This document shows, one piece after another, positions 1-4,187 of a DNA stretch of 6,111 bases. The stretch spans positions 1-6,111 of the forward strand of contig JAGTVE010000298.1 of the NCBI GenBank assembly GCA_018224485.1, read 5' to 3'. Origin of the DNA: Thioalkalivibrio sp. (lineage in GTDB: Bacteria > Pseudomonadota > Gammaproteobacteria > Ectothiorhodospirales > Ectothiorhodospiraceae). How positions within the stretch are numbered: the stretch's first letter is position 1; every line of letters starts with the position of its first letter. The position numbers and the translations under genes were made by a program. Under the pieces are notes generated by a model, which did not search any database, was not told the origin of the DNA, and saw nothing but the letters and a program-made list of their open reading frames with translations.

Positions 1-3
1 CCA

Positions 4-594
4 TCACTCCACCGGCCCCAGCCGGGCGACCAGACCATCCCAGGCGATCACCACGCCGGGCAGTACACCCACCGTCGTCTCGCCCTGCAATTCCTGCACA
101 TCGGGCTTGCCGTAGGCACCGTCGATCAACCGGTAGACCATGACCATCCGGTCGGTGGGGTGCACCAGCCAGTACTCCTTCACCCCCGCGCGCTCGTAGA
201 CCTGGCGCTTGCGCACGTGGTCATGTGATGCGGTGGACGGCGAGAGGACTTCGACGACGAAATCGGGCGCGCCACGAACACCGCGGCGGTCCAGCTGCGA
301 CGGATCACAGACCACCAGCACGTCGGGTTGCACGACCGTATCGATCTGATCGTCGGCCTCGTTCGCGCGCGGCAGGCGCACGTCGACCGGAGCGATCAAT
401 GCCCGACACGGACCGTCGGCAAGTCTGTTCGCGAGTTGCCGGAAAACCTCGCCAGCAACCTCCTGGTGCTCGAGGTCCGGTGCCGGCGCCATCATGAAGG
501 CCTCGCCGTCGACCAACTCGTAGCGGACGTCCTCCGGCCACCCGAGGTAGTCGGCATAGGTGTGGTGAATGCTGTCCCGCCGCGCCAGTCCCAT
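4..594 (-). CDS. Uma2 family endonuclease-like protein (DUF820, PD-(D/E)XK fold)
   Basis: Complete 196-residue protein, a usual length for Uma2 (DUF820) proteins, which have a restriction-endonuclease-like fold and are annotated as putative nucleases; the cellular role of most members is unknown. The N-terminal HHTYADYLGWPEDVRYELVD stretch (residues 10-29) ending in the family's E-L-x-D-G signature, the PDV at 90-92, the DFVVEVLSPST block (111-121, with Asp111 and Glu115) and Lys129 followed by YERAGVKEYWLV (133-144) are the recognisable family landmarks. Asp91/Glu115/Lys129 are the likely PD-(D/E)XK metal-site residues, by family analogy. No signal peptide or membrane segment is seen. The ATG at 594 is chosen because the homology begins almost at once (MGLARRDS...HHTYADY); the Shine-Dalgarno is weak. 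It stands alone: it is not followed by another gene within the window and lies downstream of aceA on the same strand, with 212 bp between. The family call is firm, the biological role is not. Confidence 0.9.
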   Translation of the reverse strand: MGLARRDSIHHTYADYLGWPEDVRYELVDGEAFMMAPAPDLEHQEVAGEVFRQLANRLADGPCRALIAPVDVRLPRANEADDQIDTVVQPDVLVVCDPSQLDRRGVRGAPDFVVEVLSPSTASHDHVRKRQVYERAGVKEYWLVHPTDRMVMVYRLIDGAYGKPDVQELQGETTVGVLPGVVIAWDGLVARLGPVE

Positions 595-627
595 TGGATG
601 CCCGTTGGTTGGTTACCGTCTACTGGG

Positions 628-655
628 AGTCTATCCCGACGGCGCTGGCGCGCAA
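628..655 (-). promoter_or_regulatory. Possible sigma70 promoter for the Uma2 gene
   Basis: Read on the minus strand, a TTGCGC box (650-655) and a TAGACT box (628-633) are separated by 16 bp and lie 34-61 bp upstream of the Uma2 start codon. They match the -35 and -10 consensus at 3/6 and 4/6 positions. This is the best sigma70-like pair I found in the gap, but in GC-rich DNA such matches arise often by chance. Confidence 0.25.
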
Positions 656-701
656 ACCTGCCCCGGATCACCGGCAACGGCCCGGGCGGCTGTCATCGAG
701 T

Positions 702-719
702 GCGGCGGCTTGCCGCCGC
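702..719. repeat. GC-rich perfect hairpin, REP-like
   Basis: GCGGCGGC at 702-709 pairs perfectly with GCCGCCGC at 712-719 around a TT, which gives effectively a seven-base-pair stem with a CTTG loop. It is flanked by GAGT on the left and TTTGG on the right. The stem and loop style is that of bacterial repetitive extragenic palindromes, and the GAGT-stem-TTTGG arrangement is one I recall from interspersed repeats in several GC-rich genomes. Only one copy is in this window, so repetition in the genome is inference. Confidence 0.45.
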
Positions 720-734
720 TTTGGACGCAGGCGA

Positions 735-775
735 CTTGCCCCCCTGCCGCGGAAGCGGGCTTCGGCGAGGGCAAG
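735..775. repeat. Imperfect hairpin between two perfect hairpins
   Basis: CTTGCCC at 735-741 is complementary to GGGCAAG at 769-775. Inside it, GCCG (746-749) pairs with CGGC (763-766) and AAGC (753-756) with GCTT (759-762), leaving small bulges. Together with the hairpins at 702-719 and 775-794 it makes a three-hairpin cluster filling the space between the two minus-strand genes, like a bacterial interspersed mosaic element. The last base of this stem is shared with the next hairpin. Confidence 0.35.
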
Positions 776-794
776 GCGGGAGCAGGCTCCCGCC
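775..794 (-). terminator. Hairpin just after aceA, possible terminator or REP unit
   Basis: GGCGGGAGC (775-783) and GCTCCCGCC (786-794) form a perfect nine-base-pair inverted repeat with a two-base centre, starting 12 bases after the aceA stop codon. The position fits an aceA transcription terminator, but on the minus strand only TTG follows the stem, not a U-run, so it is not a canonical intrinsic terminator. It could instead be a REP-type palindrome that protects the 3' end of the aceA message. Confidence 0.4.
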
Positions 795-806
795 CTCCAT
801 GGTCGG

Positions 807-2123
807 TCAGAACTGCTGTTCTTCGGTGGAACCCGTCAGCGCGGTGACGGAGGAACCGCCGCCCTGGATCACGGTGGTCACCTCGTCGAAGTAGCCGGCG
901 CCGACCTCCTGCTGATGCGACACGAAGGTGTAGCCGCGCTCGCGGGCCGCGAACTCGGGCTGCTGCACCTTCTCCACGTAGTGGCGCATCCCCTCCCCGC
1001 GCGCGTAGCCGTGCGCCAGGTCGAACATGTTGAACCACATGCTGTGGATGCCGGCCAGGGTGATGAACTGGTACTTGTAGCCAAGCTCCGAGAGTTCCTC
1101 CTGGAAGCGGGCGATCTGCGTGTCGTCGAGGTTCTTCTTCCAGTTGAAGGACGGCGAGCAGTTGTAGGCGAGCAGCTTGTTCGGGTTCTCGGCGAGCACC
1201 GCCTGTGCGAACTCGCGCGCGAAGCCGATGTCCGGCGTGCCGGTCTCGCACCAGACGAGGTCCGCATAGGGCGCATAGGCCAGACCGCGGCTGATCGCCT
1301 GCTCGAGTCCGTTCTTCACCCGGAAGAAGCCCTCGGCGGTGCGCTCCCCGGTCAGGAAGGGCCGGTCGTTTTCGTCCACGTCGCCGGTCAGCAGGTTCGC
1401 GGCCTCGGCATCGGTGCGGGCGAGCAGCAGCGTGGGGACACCCGCCACATCCGCCGCCAGGCGCGCCGCGATCAGCTTCTGCACCGCCTCCTGGGTCGGC
1501 ACCAGCACCTTGCCGCCCATGTGACCGCACTTCTTCACCGCCGCGAGCTGATCCTCGAAGTGCACGCCGGCCGCACCGGCCGCGATCATGTTCTTCATCA
1601 GTTCGAAGGCGTTCAGCACGCCGCCGAACCCGGCCTCGGCATCGGCGACGATCGGGAGGAAGTGGTCCACGTAGCCCTCGTCACCCGGCCCGATTCCGCG
1701 CGACCACTGGATCTCGTCGCCGCGCTGGAAGCTGTTGTTGATCCGGCGGACCATCGTCGGCACCGAGTCGTAGGCATAGAGCGACTGGTCGGGATACATG
1801 GTCTCGGAGGTGTTGCCGTCGGCGGCCACCTGCCAGCCGGAGAGGTAGATCGCCTCCATCCCGGCGCGGGCCTGCTGCAGCGCCTGGCCGCCGGTCAGGG
1901 TGCCGAGCGCGTTCACGTAGCCCTTGCGGGCGCCGCCGTGGAGCAGCTCCCAGAGCTTCTCCGCGCCCATCCGCGCGTAGGTGTGCTCCGGACGCACGGT
2001 ACCGCGCAGGCGCACCACGTCCTCGGCCGAATAACCCCGGCGAACGTCGCGCCAGCGCGGGTCTTCCGACCATTCCTGCTCCAGGGCCCGGACCTGCTCC
2101 TGCCGGCTCGGAATTTCGCTCAT
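807..2123 (-). CDS. aceA: Isocitrate lyase
   Basis: Complete 438-residue cytosolic enzyme that cleaves isocitrate to glyoxylate and succinate, the first step of the glyoxylate bypass, allowing growth on acetate or fatty acids. The length is close to the E. coli AceA (434). Near-identical blocks are readable throughout: YSAEDVVRLRG (31-41), LTGGQALQQA (76-85), SGWQVAAD (95-102), the Mg-binding region with Asp161 in PIVADAEAGFGG, the catalytic signature KKCGH with Cys199 (197-201), NCSPSFNW (321-328), and a C-terminus ending STEEQQF. Numbering is offset by about four from E. coli. The ATG at 2123 is preferred over an in-frame start at 2225 because GGAGGA (2130-2135) lies six bases upstream and the longer version adds an unconserved Arg-rich tail. 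It is divergent from aceK, with 138 bp between; malate synthase is not adjacent. No key residue is missing. Confidence 0.98.
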   Translation of the reverse strand: MSEIPSRQEQVRALEQEWSEDPRWRDVRRGYSAEDVVRLRGTVRPEHTYARMGAEKLWELLHGGARKGYVNALGTLTGGQALQQARAGMEAIYLSGWQVAADGNTSETMYPDQSLYAYDSVPTMVRRINNSFQRGDEIQWSRGIGPGDEGYVDHFLPIVADAEAGFGGVLNAFELMKNMIAAGAAGVHFEDQLAAVKKCGHMGGKVLVPTQEAVQKLIAARLAADVAGVPTLLLARTDAEAANLLTGDVDENDRPFLTGERTAEGFFRVKNGLEQAISRGLAYAPYADLVWCETGTPDIGFAREFAQAVLAENPNKLLAYNCSPSFNWKKNLDDTQIARFQEELSELGYKYQFITLAGIHSMWFNMFDLAHGYARGEGMRHYVEKVQQPEFAARERGYTFVSHQQEVGAGYFDEVTTVIQGGGSSVTALTGSTEEQQF

Positions 2124-2129
2124 CTGATG

Positions 2130-2135
2130 TCCTCC
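2130..2135 (-). promoter_or_regulatory. Shine-Dalgarno of aceA
   Basis: Read on the minus strand this is GGAGGA, six bases before the ATG at 2123. It decides the aceA start against the longer in-frame ORF beginning at 2225. Its strength contrasts with the lack of a recognisable Shine-Dalgarno in front of the divergent aceK. Confidence 0.85.
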
Positions 2136-2176
2136 GAATCTTGGCCGTGAAGGCTCTCTGTTATGTTCCGCAGAAG

Positions 2177-2204
2177 CGCGCCGGCGTACGGCAGCTGGGG
2201 CGCG
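2177..2204. repeat. Inverted repeat in the aceA leader
   Basis: CGCGCC (2177-2182) and GGCGCG (2199-2204) can pair across a 16-base loop. If aceA is transcribed from the promoter proposed at 2224-2252, this hairpin would lie in the 5' leader of its mRNA, about 53 bases before the start codon. GC-rich hairpins of this size are common by chance, so no function is claimed. Confidence 0.2.
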
Positions 2205-2216
2205 GCATCTTGTGCG

Positions 2217-2225
2217 TTGCAGCAA
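2217..2225. promoter_or_regulatory. Small TTGCAGCAA palindrome at the predicted aceA transcription start
   Basis: TTGC and GCAA are arranged as a perfect inverted repeat around one central base. The palindrome overlaps the downstream edge of the proposed aceA -10 box, where the transcript would begin, which is a usual place for a repressor operator. Glyoxylate-gene regulators of the RamB/ScfR type are known to use TTTGCAAA-like sites in other bacteria; the resemblance here is loose and the assignment is inference. Confidence 0.25.
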
Positions 2226-2252
2226 AATAGACTACACCAGACTATCCGTAAA
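2224..2252 (-). promoter_or_regulatory. Candidate sigma70 promoter of aceA
   Basis: On the minus strand, TTTACG (2247-2252) as -35 and TATTTT (2224-2229) as -10 are separated by exactly 17 bp. Each matches the consensus at four of six positions. The pair lies in the only AT-rich island of the window and would give a leader of roughly 95 nucleotides before the aceA ATG. The -35 box ends only nine bases before the aceK start codon, so polymerase bound here would cover the start of aceK. An aceK promoter must therefore overlap it; I found only weak plus-strand matches, for example TTGCAG at 2217 with GACTAT at 2240. Confidence 0.45.
2229..2244. repeat. Tandem AGACTA direct repeat, 10-bp period
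   Basis: AGACTA occurs at 2229-2234 and again at 2239-2244, separated by CACC, so the two copies sit on the same face of the helix. They fill most of the spacer between the proposed aceA -35 and -10 boxes. Tandem half-sites with helical spacing in such a position are typical of regulator binding sites; the regulator is unknown. Confidence 0.4.
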
Positions 2253-2261
2253 GCGAAAAAA

Positions 2262-4067
2262 ATGGATTCGATGGCAACAGTCCGAGAACACCTGGTCACC
2301 TGCCCCGAGGAGGACCTCGCGGATCCGAAGACGCTGGCCCAGCGCCAGCGGCATGCCGCGCAACTGGCCCGGGCGATCCTGACCGGCTTCGAGCGCCACT
2401 ACTCCTTCTTCGCCGAGATCACCAGCGATGCGCGCCAGCGCTTCGAGCGGGCCGACTGGGACGCGGTGCGCGAGGCCTCCGCACAGCGGATCAGCTTCTA
2501 CGACGCCCGCGTCGGCGAGACCATCGCGAAGCTGCACACCAACTTCGAGATCCAGTGCCTGGACGAGCCGCTGTGGCGGGAGATCAAGCGCGTCTACACG
2601 GAGATGCTGCGCCACCACAGCCGCCCGGAACTCGCCGAGACCTTCTTCAACTCGGTGTTCTGCCAGCTCTTCGAGCGCAAGTACTACCACAACGACAACA
2701 TCTTCGTGACGTCGACCGTCGATCGCGACGAGCTGGCCGCCCACTACCGCGTGTACATGTCCTTCCACCCGCGCGCAGCGGGCCTGGAACACTGCATCTG
2801 GGAGATCCTCTCCGCGTTCTACTTCAGCATTCCCTACGAGGACATCGACCGCGATGTCCGGCGGGTCGCCGAGGCCTTCCGCGAGCGCGCGCCACGGGCC
2901 GCCGCAGCGATGGAGGAGCTGCGCATCGACATGCTCGAATCGCCGTTCTTCCGCAACAAGGCCGCCTACCTCATCGGGCGCGTGGCCTGGGGCGACCGGA
3001 TCGAACCCTTCGTGATCCCGCTGATGAACAACGAGCAGGGCGCGATCTACGCCGACACGCTGCTGACCACCGCCGACCAGATGGAGGCGGTCTTCAGCTT
3101 CGCGCGCGCCTACTTCATGGCGAAGGCTCCCGTGCCGGCGGCGACGGTGGACTTCCTGCACAGCCTGATGCCGGACAAGCCGCTGGCCGAGCTGTACATG
3201 AGCATCGGCTTCCAGAAACAGGCGAAGAACGAGTTCTACCGCGACTTCCTCGACCACCTCGCGAAGACCGACGACCTGTTCAAGATCGCAGAGGGCACGC
3301 CGGGCATGGTGATGCTGGTCTTCACCCTGCCCTCCTACGGCTACGTCTTCAAGGTGATCCGGGACCGCTTCCCGCCGCCGAAGGACGTGACCCACGAGAT
3401 CGTGAAGCAGCGCTATCAGCAGGTGAAGCTGCACGACCGCGTCGGGCGGATGGCGGACACACTCGAGTTCTCGGACGTCGCCTTTCCGGTCGACCGCTTT
3501 CCGCCGGAGATGATCGACGAGCTGAAGGCGGAGGTGCCGTCGCTGCTGGAGTTCGACGGCGACGTACTGGTGATCAGGCACCTGTACATCGAGCGGAGGA
3601 TGCTGCCGCTGAACCTCTTCCTCGAGGAGGCCAACGACGAGGAACGGCGGATGGCGCTGGGCGACTGGGGGCTTGCGATCAAGCAGCTGATGGCGGTGAA
3701 CATCTTCCCCGGCGACCTGCTGTTCAAGAACTTCGGGGTGAACTGCCTCGGCAAGGTGGTCTTCTACGACTACGACGAGATCGCCTACCTGACCGACTGC
3801 AACTTCCGCCCCATCCCGCCGCCGATGACGCCGGAAGACGAACTCAGCGCGGAACCCTGGTTCTCCGTCGGCCCGCACGACATCTTCCCGGAGGAGTTCC
3901 CGACCTTCCTCTGCCAGGACCCGCGGGTGCGTCAGACGCTGAACGAGACCCACCCGGAGCTCTTCGACTACCGCTACTGGCGGGCCCGGCAGAAGGACAT
4001 CCGCAACGGCGTGCACGGGGACGTGTTTCCGTATTCCAGCCGGATCTCGTTCCCGCGGCCGGGTTGA
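2262..4067 (+). CDS. aceK: Isocitrate dehydrogenase kinase/phosphatase
   Basis: Complete 601-residue bifunctional cytosolic enzyme that phosphorylates isocitrate dehydrogenase to inactivate it and dephosphorylates it again, setting the split of isocitrate between the TCA cycle and the glyoxylate bypass. An N-terminal regulatory half (ILTGF at 39-43, RFERADWDAV further on) precedes the kinase-like half: GMVMLVFTLPSYGYVFKVIRD with ATP-binding Lys364, HDRVGRMADT with Asp399 (the counterpart of E. coli Asp371, tied to phosphatase activity), PGDLLFKNFG with catalytic Asp485 and Asn490, and FYDYDEI with metal-binding Asp503 and Asp505. These sit at a constant +28 from E. coli Lys336, Asp371, Asp457, Asn462, Asp475 and Asp477. 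The ATG at 2262 gives an N-terminus about 26 residues longer than E. coli AceK (578 residues). An ATG at 2271 or the upstream ATG at 2163 are alternatives, and none has a clear Shine-Dalgarno. The gene is divergent from aceA. Confidence 0.97.
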   Translation: MDSMATVREHLVTCPEEDLADPKTLAQRQRHAAQLARAILTGFERHYSFFAEITSDARQRFERADWDAVREASAQRISFYDARVGETIAKLHTNFEIQCLDEPLWREIKRVYTEMLRHHSRPELAETFFNSVFCQLFERKYYHNDNIFVTSTVDRDELAAHYRVYMSFHPRAAGLEHCIWEILSAFYFSIPYEDIDRDVRRVAEAFRERAPRAAAAMEELRIDMLESPFFRNKAAYLIGRVAWGDRIEPFVIPLMNNEQGAIYADTLLTTADQMEAVFSFARAYFMAKAPVPAATVDFLHSLMPDKPLAELYMSIGFQKQAKNEFYRDFLDHLAKTDDLFKIAEGTPGMVMLVFTLPSYGYVFKVIRDRFPPPKDVTHEIVKQRYQQVKLHDRVGRMADTLEFSDVAFPVDRFPPEMIDELKAEVPSLLEFDGDVLVIRHLYIERRMLPLNLFLEEANDEERRMALGDWGLAIKQLMAVNIFPGDLLFKNFGVNCLGKVVFYDYDEIAYLTDCNFRPIPPPMTPEDELSAEPWFSVGPHDIFPEEFPTFLCQDPRVRQTLNETHPELFDYRYWRARQKDIRNGVHGDVFPYSSRISFPRPG

Positions 4068-4071
4068 GGGC

Positions 4072-4146
4072 CGGGGGCGGGTAAGATCCCAACCCCATAA
4101 ACCGGGGGCAAACCCTGTGCGTTTGTGCTTTCCCGCGCCGCCCCCG
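4072..4146. repeat. GC-rich inverted repeats between aceK and the FAD oxidase gene
   Basis: CCGCCCCCG at 4138-4146 is fully complementary to CGGGGGCGG at 4072-4080 and, over seven bases (4140-4146), to CGGGGGC at 4103-4109. Two mutually exclusive stems with loops of 57 and 30 bases are therefore possible in the 120-bp gap. The loops are long and no U-run follows, so this is not a standard terminator. No convincing promoter is visible in the gap, and read-through from aceK into the next gene is plausible. Confidence 0.25.
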
Positions 4147-4187
4147 TTACCCTTCACCGCTCACTTCGCACCAAGGCCCCATCCCCT

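Noticed and set aside
594..2150. Plus-strand open frame of 518 codons across the repeats and aceA
   Set aside because: It is antisense to a certain isocitrate lyase, begins in the non-coding gap, and its product is rich in His, Arg, Leu and Val with no recognisable domain.
2124..2225. Longer aceA start at 2225
   Set aside because: The extra 34 residues are Arg-rich and unlike known AceA N-termini, while the internal ATG at 2123 has an excellent Shine-Dalgarno.
2206..2250. Known-type operators (CRP, FadR, IclR, HexR, RccR) in the aceA/aceK gap
   Set aside because: Only half-sites were found, such as ACTACA at 2231 and TTGT at 2210; none has the matching second half at the right spacing.
2163..2261. 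Longer aceK start at 2163
   Set aside because: It would place coding sequence over the only AT-rich promoter-like island and add 33 residues with no AceK similarity.
2555..4084. Plus-strand open frame of 509 codons inside aceK
   Set aside because: It is a shifted frame of aceK with an Arg/Pro/Gly-rich translation typical of GC-rich shadows.
4073..4151. Sigma70 promoter for the FAD-linked oxidase (CATAAA at 4096, TTGTGC at 4123)
   Set aside because: No partner box at 16-18 bp spacing matches consensus, so the hits are probably chance.
2232..4157. Minus-strand open frame of 641 codons
   Set aside because: It lies antisense to aceK in GC-rich DNA, has no family motifs, and would run through the proposed promoter region. 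AceK on the plus strand has all its catalytic residues.
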